From positions 95,694-159,693 of the forward strand of contig NZ_JAKUHT010000020.1 in assembly GCF_022436705.1 (NCBI RefSeq): a stretch of 64,000 nucleotides of DNA, written 5' to 3'. Numbering within the stretch: the first letter of the stretch is position 1; each line of letters opens with the position of its first letter. The notes under the pieces were generated by a model. The model made no database searches. It was not told the DNA's origin and saw nothing but the letters and a program-made list of their open reading frames with translations. Positions 28,037 through 36,524 of this stretch are shown here, piece by piece. This DNA comes from Nocardioides sp. CFH 31398 (GTDB taxonomy: Bacteria > Actinomycetota > Actinomycetes > Propionibacteriales > Nocardioidaceae). The translations under genes were made by a program, and so were the position numbers.

Positions 28037-28785
28037 CGCCCGGGGGTCCGGTGGTCGAGGAGCTCGTGGGGCTCCTCCGCGCGCTCGACCCGGGCGGCAT
28101 CGAGTCGGTGGCGCTCGTCGGCTCCGGGGCAGCCGGCGGTCTGCGCCCCGACAGCGACCTCGACCTGCTCGTCCTCACCCGCCGATCGCCCGACGACGCG
28201 GAGCGGCGGGCGGTCGTGGACCGGCTCCTCGAGGTCTCCGGACGACGCGCCACCCGGACGCCGGGCCGGCCCGTCGAGCTCCTGTCGGTGTGCCTGGACG
28301 ACGTGGTGCCGTGGCGCTGTCCGGCCCTCGCCGACCTCCTGTACGGCGAGTGGCTGCGCGACGACCACACGGCGGGGGACCTGCCACGGCCGTCGTACGA
28401 CGCGAACCTGCCGGTCGTCGTCGCGAGCGCCCGTGAGCACACCGTCCCGCTGCTCGGCCCGCACCCGGCGACGCTGCTGCCGCAGGTGCCTGCGAACGAC
28501 GTCCGCCGCTCACTGCGTGAGACTCTCGACCCCCTCCTCGCGGACCTCGCGGGTGACGAGCGGAACGTGCTGCTGACGCTGGCGCGGACGGTCGTGACGC
28601 TCGGGTCGGGACGCGTCGTCGCGAAGGACGAGGCCGGGCGGCTGGTCGCGCCATCCCTCCCCGATGCCGCCCGGGAGGACCTCGATACCGCGGCGGCGGC
28701 CTACCTTGGCGAGGTGGTGGACGTCGGGGACGACCCGGCGCGGACCGCGACGACGGCCGCCCTGCTGGCGGGGCGGGTCCGATGA
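28033..28785 (+). CDS. Nucleotidyltransferase, AadA-like (ANT(3'')-type)
   Basis: A 250-residue protein with the polymerase-beta-type signature VGSGAAGGLRPDSDLDLLVL (Gly-Ser then Asp-x-Asp) near residues 28-47 and a C-terminal helical domain, the plan of aminoglycoside 3''-adenylyltransferases. Real drug resistance is not shown by the sequence. It is coupled to the PhzE-like gene by GTGA overlap, so it may act on, or protect against, a product of that pathway. Confidence 0.75.
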   Translation: MTPGGPVVEELVGLLRALDPGGIESVALVGSGAAGGLRPDSDLDLLVLTRRSPDDAERRAVVDRLLEVSGRRATRTPGRPVELLSVCLDDVVPWRCPALADLLYGEWLRDDHTAGDLPRPSYDANLPVVVASAREHTVPLLGPHPATLLPQVPANDVRRSLRETLDPLLADLAGDERNVLLTLARTVVTLGSGRVVAKDEAGRLVAPSLPDAAREDLDTAAAAYLGEVVDVGDDPARTATTAALLAGRVR

Positions 28786-28852
28786 GTGTGGCGCGGGTGC
28801 CGGGTCTGCCCCGGGGAGCCAGGAACAGTCGACGACGACAGGAGACCGACCC

Positions 28853-29206
28853 GTGAGCAGCACCGAGATCCTCGGCATCGCCCGCATCGCGTTCGCCGAC
28901 GGCGGCGCGGAGGAGTTCAAGCGACTCTCCGAGCGGTGCATGGAGATCGTCCGCACGCAGGACACCGGGACGTTGCAGTACGACATCTACCTCGACGACG
29001 ACGAGACCCGCGCCGTCGTGGTCGAGCGCTACCGCGACTCCGCGGCCCTCGTCGAGCACCTCGCGAACATCGGGGACGAGCTGATGGCCGCGGTCATGGC
29101 GTGCGGCGAGATGGAGGGCGAGACGCTCGGCGTCCCCGGCCCCGAGCTGCGGGCGATGATGGGCGAGAACGCCGTCGGACTGCTGCTGCCGCACGCCTCG
29201 CTCTGA
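28853..29206 (+). CDS. ABM-domain monooxygenase-like protein
   Basis: A 117-residue protein with an antibiotic-biosynthesis-monooxygenase (dimeric alpha-beta barrel) fold: FADGGAEEFKRLSER, GTLQYDIYLDDDE and VVVERYRDSAALVEHL. Such small proteins oxidise quinols or act in polyketide tailoring. GTG 28853 has AGGAG upstream. It follows the nucleotidyltransferase by 67 bp on the same strand and may complete a three-gene unit. Confidence 0.8.
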   Translation: MSSTEILGIARIAFADGGAEEFKRLSERCMEIVRTQDTGTLQYDIYLDDDETRAVVVERYRDSAALVEHLANIGDELMAAVMACGEMEGETLGVPGPELRAMMGENAVGLLLPHASL

Positions 29207-29222
29207 GCTCGCGCCGACCCGG

Positions 29223-30272
29223 TCATCGCCCGGGCGGCTCGACCAGCGCCGCACCCCGTCGTACGGCGGCCAGCGCGGCCGGGTCGCCCGTCCACGACCA
29301 CACGTCCAGCGCGGTGTCGGTCAGCTTCACGAGGTGCTCGTCGCCGTGTCGGACGGCGACGTCCATCAGCTCCTCCGGGCCGGCGTCCGGGGCGGGTGTC
29401 TCGGCCGGTTCGGTCGGCAGGTAGGCCGCCCGCACCGCGGCCGTCGCCGCCCAGGCGGTGGCCGCCGACTCGGCCCACAGCCCCGGGGGGAGCGACGGCA
29501 GGGTGCGGAGCACCGCGTTCGGCGCGGTCGCCGCGTGCACCAGCATCACCGGTGACCCGTGCGCCCGCTCCGCGTAGTCCTGGACGGCGGAGGCGACCAG
29601 CGACCGCAGGAAATCCGCGGCCCGCTCCGTGGTGGGCGCCGCGACCGATCCCTGCGCCTCGGCCCATCCCGGCAGGCCCTCGAGCCTCGCGAGGCGGAGG
29701 GTGATGCCGCCGGCCTGGTGCTCGGGAGGCAGACCGGGGACACCGCGCAGCCCGTTCGCGGGCCCCAGCCTGCCGGTCAGTGGGACGCGCGGCACCGGCT
29801 GCCAGCGGGCGGCCCAGTAGCCGAGCGCCCGGGCGAGCTCGGCGACGTGCTCACCGGATGCGCCCTGCTCCTCGATCACCCGGACGACGTGCCCGACCCG
29901 GATGACCCCGTGGGTCGCGCCGGCCGCGATGCCGGGGAGCAGCCGTGGCCACCAGTCCGCGAGCACCGTCCGCCAGTCGGCCTCCCTCAGCCGCTCCGTG
30001 AAGAAGACCGGCCAGTCACCGAGCCGACGCGGGTCGCCGAGGGCCTCCCGCCACTCCTCGACCTGGATGCGGTCACGCGGCGACGGCGCCGGCTCGAGGC
30101 GCGCCTGGTAGCGGTCGATCCACCGATCGACCGCTGCGTCGTGCCCGTGCCGGACCATCGCCTCCACGGCCATCGGCCCGTGGTTGCTCAGCCACCCGTC
30201 GAACTCCGGCCCGGTCCGCCCGAACCGCCCGTACGCCTCCCGCAGCACGCCGTTGTCGCTCATGCCGACCAT
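29223..30272 (-). CDS. Questin-oxidase-like protein (DUF4243)
   Basis: 349 residues resembling the questin oxidase/DUF4243 family: the N-terminal tract GWLSNHGPMAVEAM, ATHGVIRVGHVVR and a later TTERAADFLRSL. Fungal members open anthraquinone rings by Baeyer-Villiger-type oxidation; bacterial ones are uncharacterised. ATG 30272 has GAGG seven bases upstream; ATG 30263 is in frame. It converges with the ABM gene. Confidence 0.75.
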   Translation of the reverse strand: MVGMSDNGVLREAYGRFGRTGPEFDGWLSNHGPMAVEAMVRHGHDAAVDRWIDRYQARLEPAPSPRDRIQVEEWREALGDPRRLGDWPVFFTERLREADWRTVLADWWPRLLPGIAAGATHGVIRVGHVVRVIEEQGASGEHVAELARALGYWAARWQPVPRVPLTGRLGPANGLRGVPGLPPEHQAGGITLRLARLEGLPGWAEAQGSVAAPTTERAADFLRSLVASAVQDYAERAHGSPVMLVHAATAPNAVLRTLPSLPPGLWAESAATAWAATAAVRAAYLPTEPAETPAPDAGPEELMDVAVRHGDEHLVKLTDTALDVWSWTGDPAALAAVRRGAALVEPPGR

Positions 30273-30305
30273 CCGACGTCCTCGAGCGCACTCGAGGTCA
30301 ACCCC

Positions 30306-31664
30306 TCAGCACCTGCGGTGGAAGGTGGCGGTGTCGTCGGGGTGCCAGCGGGTGTCGTACTTCGGGTCGTGGGTGCGGTGGTGGTGGTGGGGGCAGAGGA
30401 GGGCGCCGTCGTCGAGGCTGGTGTGGCCGCCTTCGGCCCAGTGGGTCTTGTGGTGGGTTTCGCACCAGGGGGCGGGGACGTCGCAGCCGCGGGCTTGGCA
30501 GGTGGGGTGTTGCAGCTCGAGGGCGAGGCGTTGGGGGCCGGTGTGTAGGCGGCGGGTGCGGCCGAGGTGGAGGGTCTCGCCGTCGCCGGAGACGACCCAG
30601 CCGCGGACGCCGTGCTGGCAGCCGAGGCGGATGGCTTCGCCGACGGAGACGGGGGCACCGCCGGTGGTGGTGCCGTAGCCGGTGTAGCCGTGGTCGGTGG
30701 CTTCTTGGCGGAGGGTCTCCTCGTCGATGGTGACGACCACGGTGACGGGTGATCCGCCGTGGACCGGGAGCCGGTCGGTGGGCAGGTTCTCGATCAGCGT
30801 GCAGAACGCTTGGCCCAGTCTTTGGGAGTCGGTCAGCCGCTGACCGTCGCTCACGGGGTCACCGTCCAGTGGACCGTCATCCTCGAAGGGGATGCCTCCG
30901 TCGAGGTGGGTGCGTCCTGGGTTGGTGATCGCGCGTAGGGCGTTGTCGAGGATGGAGGCGTGCAGCTCGGGGATCTGCCCGCGGAACCGCCGGGTGCCGC
31001 GCCCGGTGCGGGACATCGAGAACGTCGTCTCGCGGCGAGCCTGGCGTTCCTCGTCCGCGAGGCGCTTGGCCTCGAGACGCTCGGCGACCTCAGGGGCGAC
31101 GGCCTCGAGCAGCCGCGCGCCGAGGGTGCGGATCTGGGGCGGGGTGAACTCACTGCAGTGACCGAGCATCACGGTCTCCGCCTGGACGAGGAGGTCCGGG
31201 TCGAGGGCGTCGTCGCCGGTCCGCGGTAGCCGTTCGAGGGCCTCCACGGCGGCGCGGGCGTGCTCGGTGGTGATCTCCCCCGCCGCGAGTGCTGCGGCGA
31301 GGCGGGGCCAGCGGTCCAACGCCTTCCCCAGCGTCGTGGCGGCGTGCAACCGGTTCGCGCGGACGTGCTGCTCGCCGGCGAGCCAGTCCGCGGCGGACCG
31401 TGCGGCGGTGCCTTCGGCGACCGAGTCGGCCCCGGAGCAGGCGGTCAGGACCCGCATCAGCAACGCATCCAGGCTGGCCTGCGCCCGCCCCAGCGTCCTC
31501 AGCAGCTGGCCCTGGTCCTCGGCCGCCAGCCAGGACGGGTCGGAGCCGGCGTCGATCGCCCCGTGCGCCGCGGCCAGGGCGGTGGTCAACGACGAGGCAG
31601 CGGCCAGCAGCGGGTGCGCACCGACGCCCCACCGACCCGCCTGCTGCTCGTCATCCCTGACCAT
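30306..31664 (-). CDS. DUF222/13E12-type HNH endonuclease
   Basis: A 452-residue protein: an N-terminal DUF222 helical domain (about 15-300, with WLAAEDQGQLLRTLGRAQ) and a C-terminal HNH nuclease domain with CDVPAPWCETHHKTHW and LCPHHHHRTH, the zinc/catalytic residues being intact. Members occur in many copies in actinobacteria and are suspected selfish or damage-related nucleases. ATG 31664 lies three bases from a LexA-type box, so SOS control is likely. Four copies or inverted relatives of a 72-bp repeat follow upstream. Confidence 0.88.
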   Translation of the reverse strand: MVRDDEQQAGRWGVGAHPLLAAASSLTTALAAAHGAIDAGSDPSWLAAEDQGQLLRTLGRAQASLDALLMRVLTACSGADSVAEGTAARSAADWLAGEQHVRANRLHAATTLGKALDRWPRLAAALAAGEITTEHARAAVEALERLPRTGDDALDPDLLVQAETVMLGHCSEFTPPQIRTLGARLLEAVAPEVAERLEAKRLADEERQARRETTFSMSRTGRGTRRFRGQIPELHASILDNALRAITNPGRTHLDGGIPFEDDGPLDGDPVSDGQRLTDSQRLGQAFCTLIENLPTDRLPVHGGSPVTVVVTIDEETLRQEATDHGYTGYGTTTGGAPVSVGEAIRLGCQHGVRGWVVSGDGETLHLGRTRRLHTGPQRLALELQHPTCQARGCDVPAPWCETHHKTHWAEGGHTSLDDGALLCPHHHHRTHDPKYDTRWHPDDTATFHRRC

Positions 31665-31667
31665 GAT

Positions 31668-31683
31668 TCGAACATACGCTCGA
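31668..31683. promoter_or_regulatory. LexA/SOS-box-like operator
   Basis: TCGAACATACGCTCGA matches the actinobacterial SOS consensus TCGAAC-N4-GTTCGA with one mismatch. It ends three bases before the ATG of the DUF222-HNH gene, so bound LexA would block transcription start. Confidence 0.65.
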
Positions 31684-31725
31684 CCGCCGACAGTGGCGGG
31701 CCGTCGTCCACAGGCAGTCACCGCG

Positions 31726-32037
31726 GGTGGTTGAGGTGTGACGAGCCCTGGCGAGGAGCCTCGAAACCCGGTGAGGGTCTCGACAGGCTCGACCACCGGT
31801 GGTGCGGACCGATCGGGCGGTGGTGCGGGCCGTCCCTGCGCGCACCGGGTCTCGAGGCTCGGCCGCGGGCGGCCTCACACCTCGACCACCGCGGTGGTTG
31901 AGGTGCGACGAGCCCTGGCGAGGAGCCTCGAAACCCGGTGAGGGTCTCGACAAGCTCGACCACCGCGGTGGTTGAGGTGTGACGAGCCCTGGCGAGGGGC
32001 CTCGGAACCCGTGAGGGTCCCGACGAGCTCCACCACC
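31726..32037. repeat. Array of 72-bp dispersed repeats
   Basis: Direct units 31726-31797, 31893-31964 and 31967-32037 begin GGTGGTTGAGGT and end CCACC; the first two differ at only two positions and the third is degenerate (71 bp). An inverted relative runs from about 31890 back to 31844 (GGTGGTCGAGGTGTGA...GAGACCCGGT). Unit ends are self-complementary, so each could fold. The 382-bp gap between the HNH and NmrA-like genes otherwise holds only the SOS box. Confidence 0.85.
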
Positions 32038-32046
32038 GGGGGCGGC

Positions 32047-32877
32047 TCACCCTCCGAACGCCGCCGCGTGCTCGCGCGCCCACTGCGCGAACGTGCGGCC
32101 CGGGCGGCCGGTCACGTCCGGCACGGTGGTCGCCACCGTGTAGCCGACCTCCGGCGGGTCGCCGTAGATCCACTGCCGGAAGCCGATGGCCTCGTCGTCC
32201 AGCCCCTCGGCGCGCCAGCGCTCGATCGCCTCGTCCTCGCTCAGCGCGACGAGATCGACCCGGCGACCGACCGCCTCACCGATCGCGTCGAGCTTGTCGC
32301 GCAGCGTCAGCACCTCCGGTCCCGTGATGACGAGCGGCCCGCCGTGGCCGTCCTCGAGCAGCGCCACGGCGGCGACGTCCCCGATGTCGGCCTCGTGGAC
32401 CATCGCGCTGAGCCGGTCGACGTACGGCTCGTCGACCCGTCCGTGCTCGCGGACGGCGTCCGCCCAGTCCAGGGCGTTCGCCATGAACTCGACCGGCATC
32501 AGCACCGTCGCCTCGAACGGCGCGTCCGCGACGGCCTCCTCGACCGGGCCGGGGTAGCCGTTCTGCAGCACCGTCACGCGGCGTACGCCGGCGTCGGTCA
32601 GGGCCGCCACCACGCCCGTGCCGTCCGCGACCGCCTCGCCGCCGCCCGCGCCGCGCGGGGCGTCGAAGGTGATGAGGTGGGCGGCCTCCACGCCGTCGAG
32701 CGCCGCCCGCAGGGAGGCGAGGTCGGTCAGGTCGCCGCGCACCACCTCGACGCCCGCGGGCATCCCGGCGGACTCCGGGGTCCGGCTCATGGCCCGGACG
32801 GCGGCACCCCGCTCCCGCAGGGCCCGCACGACCTCCGTCCCGACCGTCCCCGTCGCTCCTGTCACCAGCACCGTCAT
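32047..32877 (-). CDS. NmrA-like NAD(P)-binding protein
   Basis: A 276-residue atypical short-chain dehydrogenase fold: TVLVTGATGTVG at the N terminus binds the dinucleotide, with no catalytic YxxxK, as in NmrA/azoreductase-like sensors or quinone reductases. ATG 32877 is preceded by AGGAGG, which decides the start. The neighbouring repeat array ends nine bases past its stop. The substrate is unknown. Confidence 0.82.
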   Translation of the reverse strand: MTVLVTGATGTVGTEVVRALRERGAAVRAMSRTPESAGMPAGVEVVRGDLTDLASLRAALDGVEAAHLITFDAPRGAGGGEAVADGTGVVAALTDAGVRRVTVLQNGYPGPVEEAVADAPFEATVLMPVEFMANALDWADAVREHGRVDEPYVDRLSAMVHEADIGDVAAVALLEDGHGGPLVITGPEVLTLRDKLDAIGEAVGRRVDLVALSEDEAIERWRAEGLDDEAIGFRQWIYGDPPEVGYTVATTVPDVTGRPGRTFAQWAREHAAAFGG

Positions 32878-32961
32878 GCCTGCCTCCTGCGTCGTCCCGA
32901 TCTGACAGGAACCAGCCTCGCCGGGCTTGCGGTCAGGTACCGGCCGCAATCAGGACGGATC

Positions 32962-33861
32962 TCACCCCAGTCGGCGCACGGCGATCCGCGCCAGCTCGGT
33001 GTGGATCTCCTCGCTGGCGGCGACGTCCGGCTCGGACAGCCGCACGAAGGCGCTCAGCACGAACGGCGTCCCGCCGCCGGCCGGGAAGACGACGCCGGCG
33101 TCGTTGAAGGTCTCGGTGCCCGAGCCCGTCTTGTCCGCGAGGGCCCAGCCGTCCGGCAGCCCCCGCCGGAACCGGCGGTCGGAGGTCGTGTTGCGGAGCA
33201 TCCAGTCCCGGAGGATCTCGCGGTCGGCGGGGGAGAGGGCGTCGCCGACCAGCAGGGCGGCGTACCCCTGCGCCACCTGCCGCGGCGTCGTCGTGTCGCG
33301 CGGGTCGCCGGGGATGGCGGAGTTCAGCTCGGTCTCCCAGCGGTCGAGGCGGGTGGCGCGGTCCCCGATCGAGCGGGCGAAGCGGGTGATGGACGACGGC
33401 CCGCCGAGCTCGCGCAGCAGCAGGTTGGCGGCGGTGTTGTCGCTGATGCGGACGGCGGCGTCGCACAGCTCGCGGACCGTCATGCCGACCTCGACGTTCG
33501 GCTCGGTGACGGGGGAGTAGGTGACGAGGTCTTCGCGGGTGTAGCGGACGAGGCGGTCGAGGGTCTCGCCGTCGCGGTCGAGGTCGCGCAGCACCGCGGC
33601 GGCGGCGTACGACTTGAACACGGAGTGGATCGGCGCCCTCTCCTCGGCGCGGTGCGCGAGCACACGGGCGCCGCGGCAGACGCGGGCGGCGTAGAAGCCG
33701 ATCGTGGCGTCGTACGCCCGCTCGAGGTCGCGGACCTCGCGGACGCCCGGCGTCCTCGACGGGGCGCGGGTCGGCGCGGGGGTGGCGGTGGCGGCCCCGC
33801 CGAGCAGGGGGAGGGTGGTGGCGGCGGCGAGTCCGCCCAGGACGGCACGACGGGTGGTCAT
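32962..33861 (-). CDS. Class A beta-lactamase
   Basis: A 299-residue class A enzyme with an N-terminal RR-containing signal (TTRRAVLGG, Tat-like). All active-site motifs are present: SVFK (Ser80, Lys83), SDN (140-142), ETELN with the general-base Glu176, and KTG (244-246). It hydrolyses beta-lactams outside the membrane. A LysR regulator is divergent, as in other regulated beta-lactamase loci. Spectrum cannot be read from the sequence. Confidence 0.92.
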   Translation of the reverse strand: MTTRRAVLGGLAAATTLPLLGGAATATPAPTRAPSRTPGVREVRDLERAYDATIGFYAARVCRGARVLAHRAEERAPIHSVFKSYAAAAVLRDLDRDGETLDRLVRYTREDLVTYSPVTEPNVEVGMTVRELCDAAVRISDNTAANLLLRELGGPSSITRFARSIGDRATRLDRWETELNSAIPGDPRDTTTPRQVAQGYAALLVGDALSPADREILRDWMLRNTTSDRRFRRGLPDGWALADKTGSGTETFNDAGVVFPAGGGTPFVLSAFVRLSEPDVAASEEIHTELARIAVRRLG

Positions 33862-33926
33862 GGCCGAGACCCTGCTCGGCGCCGCGCGTCCATGTCGAAG
33901 ACGGAACGGCGCCTGCTCATGCGTCA

Positions 33927-33939
33927 GCGGTATAACCGC
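33927..33939 (+). promoter_or_regulatory. Dyad over the -10 of the LysR gene
   Basis: GCGGT-ATA-ACCGC is a perfect dyad containing the -10 hexamer TATAAC (33931-33936), six bases before GTG 33943. Binding here would repress the LysR gene; the divergent beta-lactamase start is 66 bp away. Confidence 0.5.
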
Positions 33940-33942
33940 AGC

Positions 33943-34830
33943 GTGGACCTGCTGCTGCACCTGCGTGCCTTCTGCGAGGTCGTCGACCAGCGCAGCTTCA
34001 CGCGGGCGGCGGCCGAGCTCGGCGTGCCGCAGCCGGTCGTGAGCCGTCGGGTGGCCGCGCTGGAGAAGCACCTCGGCGGGCGTCTGCTCGTGCGCGACCC
34101 GCGCGGGGTCACGCCCACCGACCGCGGTCGCGCCGTCCTGCCGCACGCGCGCGACCTGGGGGTCCGCGCGGAGCACCTCGTGACGCTGGGCCGCGCGGTC
34201 GGCACCGGGCTCACCCTGGCCGTCCCGGCGGGCGCGTCGGCCCGGGCCCTCGTCCCGGTGCGGGACGCCGCCCGTGACGCCGGCCTGGAGGTGGACCTGG
34301 TGGTCGCGGACCCGGACGAGCGGGCCGCCGCTGCGGGCCGGGCGGCCGGGGGTCTCGCCCTCGTGCCGTGCGCGCCCGACGAGGCGGACCTCGTCGGGCC
34401 CCTCGGCGCCGCGACCCGCGCCGAGGCGTCGGGGCGGCTGCACCTCGACACCCTGCGCGCCGGCCGCGGCCGCACCGGTCGCGCCCGACGGGTGCACCTC
34501 GGCCCCGAGGACGACCGGCCCTGGGTCCGCGACGTCGTACGACGGGCCGTGGCGCGGTCCGGTCTCTCCCCGGCGCAGCTCGTCGTCGGGTCCCCGACGC
34601 TCACCGCGGTGACCGACGTCCTCGCCCACGACGACCTCTGGGTCGCGACGCCCCTCGAGGCCGCGGCCCACGACCTCGCGTGGCGCCCGGTGGCCGACCT
34701 CGAGGTCCGCCGCGCCTACCGGCTCGCCGTCGGCCGCGGAGGAGCCGCGGCGGCCGGTCCCGCTGTGCGCCGGCGGCTGCTGGACGCCCTCGGGCCGGCG
34801 CTGGGCCTCGACGTCGCGGAGCCGCGGTGA
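33943..34830 (+). CDS. LysR-family regulator
   Basis: 295 residues from GTG 33943, which fits both the usual LysR N terminus (VDLLLHLRAFCEVVD) and a leaderless promoter; upstream ATGs at 33892 and 33919 would overlap the -10. Helix-turn-helix at about residues 18-40 (TRAAAELGVPQPVVSRRV), then a shortened effector domain. It lies between two beta-lactamase-fold genes and overlaps the second by GTGA, so it probably regulates one or both. Confidence 0.82.
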   Translation: MDLLLHLRAFCEVVDQRSFTRAAAELGVPQPVVSRRVAALEKHLGGRLLVRDPRGVTPTDRGRAVLPHARDLGVRAEHLVTLGRAVGTGLTLAVPAGASARALVPVRDAARDAGLEVDLVVADPDERAAAAGRAAGGLALVPCAPDEADLVGPLGAATRAEASGRLHLDTLRAGRGRTGRARRVHLGPEDDRPWVRDVVRRAVARSGLSPAQLVVGSPTLTAVTDVLAHDDLWVATPLEAAAHDLAWRPVADLEVRRAYRLAVGRGGAAAAGPAVRRRLLDALGPALGLDVAEPR

Positions 34831-35768
34831 ACGCCCCGGCGCTCGTCGGCGGCGACGGCACCGCCCTCGGCGTGGCCCAGGAGATCGTCGAGCTCTGGGA
34901 CGACGCCGGCCTGTCCGGCGCCTTCCTCGCCCGCCACCTCGGCACCGGCGCGGAGGTCGGGGTCGACGTCGACCGCCAGCTCCCGCTCGCGTCGCTGGTG
35001 AAGCTCCCGCTCGCGCTCGCCGTCCTCGACGCCGCGGCGCGCGGCGAGCTCGGCCCCCGCGGGGAGGCGGAGCCGGTCGAGGTGGACCCCGCCACGGCGA
35101 CCCGCGGCCGGACCGGCCTGGGGTCCTTCCGCCACCCCGCCACCGTCGCGCTCGGCGACCTGGTGGACAGCAGCCTGACGGTCAGCGACAACGCCGCCGC
35201 GGACCTGCTGCTCGACCGGGTGCCGCCGTCCCGGGTCACCGCGGCGCTCGCCGGGTGGGGGCTGACCGACCCGGCGGGCGGCGGGATCGTCGTCCGCCAC
35301 CGCCTGCGCGACCTCCACGACGCCGCCGCGGCCGCCGCGCCGGACGAGGAGACGGCCCTCGCGCTCGCCGTCCGCGCCGCCACCGAGGGAGGCGGCCACG
35401 CGATCGCGATGCTCGACGTCGCCGCCGCCAACGTCGGCTCCGCCCGCGCCGTCGCCGACCTCCTCGCCGCCGTCCGGGCCGACGCGGTCGCGACCCCCGA
35501 CGCCTGCGCGCGGGTGCGCGACGCGATGGCCCGTCAGCTCACCAGCCACCGCATCGCCCCCGAGCTCGCGACCGACGCCGTGCGGGTCGCGTCCAAGACG
35601 GGCACGTTCCTCAACCTCCGCCACGACGCCGCGGTCGTCGAGGCCGGCGACCAGGTCGTGGTCGTCGTCGCGCTCACCGAGTCACGCGTGCCCGTCAGCG
35701 TCGACCCCGGCGCCGACCTCGCGATCGGCCGGGCTGCGCGCCGGGCGTTCGAGGCGCTGCGGGTGTGA
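34827..35768 (+). CDS. Beta-lactamase-fold serine hydrolase lacking the class A general base
   Basis: 313 residues with SLVK (Ser56, Lys59), SDN (120-122) and KTG (257-259), but no E-x-x-L-N motif and no obvious signal peptide. This points to a penicillin-binding or regulatory relative, or a different hydrolase, rather than a true beta-lactamase. Starts by GTGA overlap with the LysR gene, so the two are coupled. It may serve as a ligand receptor for the regulator; that is speculation. Confidence 0.82.
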   Translation: MNAPALVGGDGTALGVAQEIVELWDDAGLSGAFLARHLGTGAEVGVDVDRQLPLASLVKLPLALAVLDAAARGELGPRGEAEPVEVDPATATRGRTGLGSFRHPATVALGDLVDSSLTVSDNAAADLLLDRVPPSRVTAALAGWGLTDPAGGGIVVRHRLRDLHDAAAAAAPDEETALALAVRAATEGGGHAIAMLDVAAANVGSARAVADLLAAVRADAVATPDACARVRDAMARQLTSHRIAPELATDAVRVASKTGTFLNLRHDAAVVEAGDQVVVVVALTESRVPVSVDPGADLAIGRAARRAFEALRV

Positions 35769-35771
35769 GGG

Positions 35772-36524
35772 TCACGCGGCGGGTCCCGGCTCCGCGAACG
35801 ACACCCGCGAGGAGGTGCGCCAGCCCTCCGGCACCTCGAACGACGCGACGATCTGCCGCGCCTCGCGGGTCAGGTCCGGGTCGCGTGTGGTCGCCGAGGC
35901 GGTGCCGCTGTCGAGGGCGACGACGGTGCTCAGGGTGGTGGTCCCGGGGTCCTGACCACCCGCGGCGCACTGCGCCCGGTAGGTGCTGGCCGCCGGGTCG
36001 CCCTGCGACCGGGACAGGATGCGCAGGACCTCGGCCAGCGTGCGCAGGCAGCCGTCGTCGAGGTCCTCGGTGACCTGCGCCAGCGGGTCCTCGCCGACGG
36101 TGGGGTCGTCCGCGACCGCGATCTCGACCGGGCACCCGTCCGTGCCGGCCGGTCCGACGCACGTGCTCCGCTCGCCGGGCCGGGCGAGGACCTCCCAGCC
36201 GTCGGGGAGCGTGTAGCCGAGCCCGGCCGTGCTCGTGCCCGCCGTCTCCTCGTCCACCGCGCGGTCGACCGCGAGGGTGCTCCCGTCGTCGACGGACCCG
36301 CCGCTCCACGGCACGACGGCGGCGCTGACCGCGAGGACCGCGACGGCGGCGGTGCCGGACGCCCACTGCCGTCGGCGCCGGCGGTCGGAGCGGCGGCGTA
36401 CCGCCTCGGCGGACTGCAGCCCGTCCGGGCCGAGCGCTGTGCGCCGCGCGCGGAATAGCACATCCGGGCCGGTCCCGGGTGCGTTGTCGTGGCCGTTGTC
36501 GTGGCCGTTGTCGTGGTCGGTCAT
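35772..36524 (-). CDS. Membrane protein, probable anti-sigma factor
   Basis: A 250-residue protein with an Arg-rich cytoplasmic segment (about 42-53), one membrane helix (about 55-72) and an extracytoplasmic domain with cysteines. The N terminus contains HDNGHDNGHDN from three 12-bp tandem repeats. There is no zinc-binding HxxxCxxC, but the ATGA overlap with an ECF sigma gene and the topology fit an anti-sigma of another class. The extracytoplasmic domain is not recognised. Confidence 0.65.
   Translation of the reverse strand: MTDHDNGHDNGHDNAPGTGPDVLFRARRTALGPDGLQSAEAVRRRSDRRRRRQWASGTAAVAVLAVSAAVVPWSGGSVDDGSTLAVDRAVDEETAGTSTAGLGYTLPDGWEVLARPGERSTCVGPAGTDGCPVEIAVADDPTVGEDPLAQVTEDLDDGCLRTLAEVLRILSRSQGDPAASTYRAQCAAGGQDPGTTTLSTVVALDSGTASATTRDPDLTREARQIVASFEVPEGWRTSSRVSFAEPGPAA
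36483..36518. repeat. 12-bp tandem repeat (x3)
   Basis: Units 36483-36494, 36495-36506 and 36507-36518 (gttgtcgtggcc, the last with one change) encode repeated HDNG at the N terminus of the anti-sigma-like protein. Copy number may vary between strains. Confidence 0.8.

Noticed and set aside
28786..28852. Longer ABM-gene start within the nucleotidyltransferase gene
   Set aside because: Upstream codons are Arg-rich and unlike the family; GTG 28853 has AGGAG and begins the fold.
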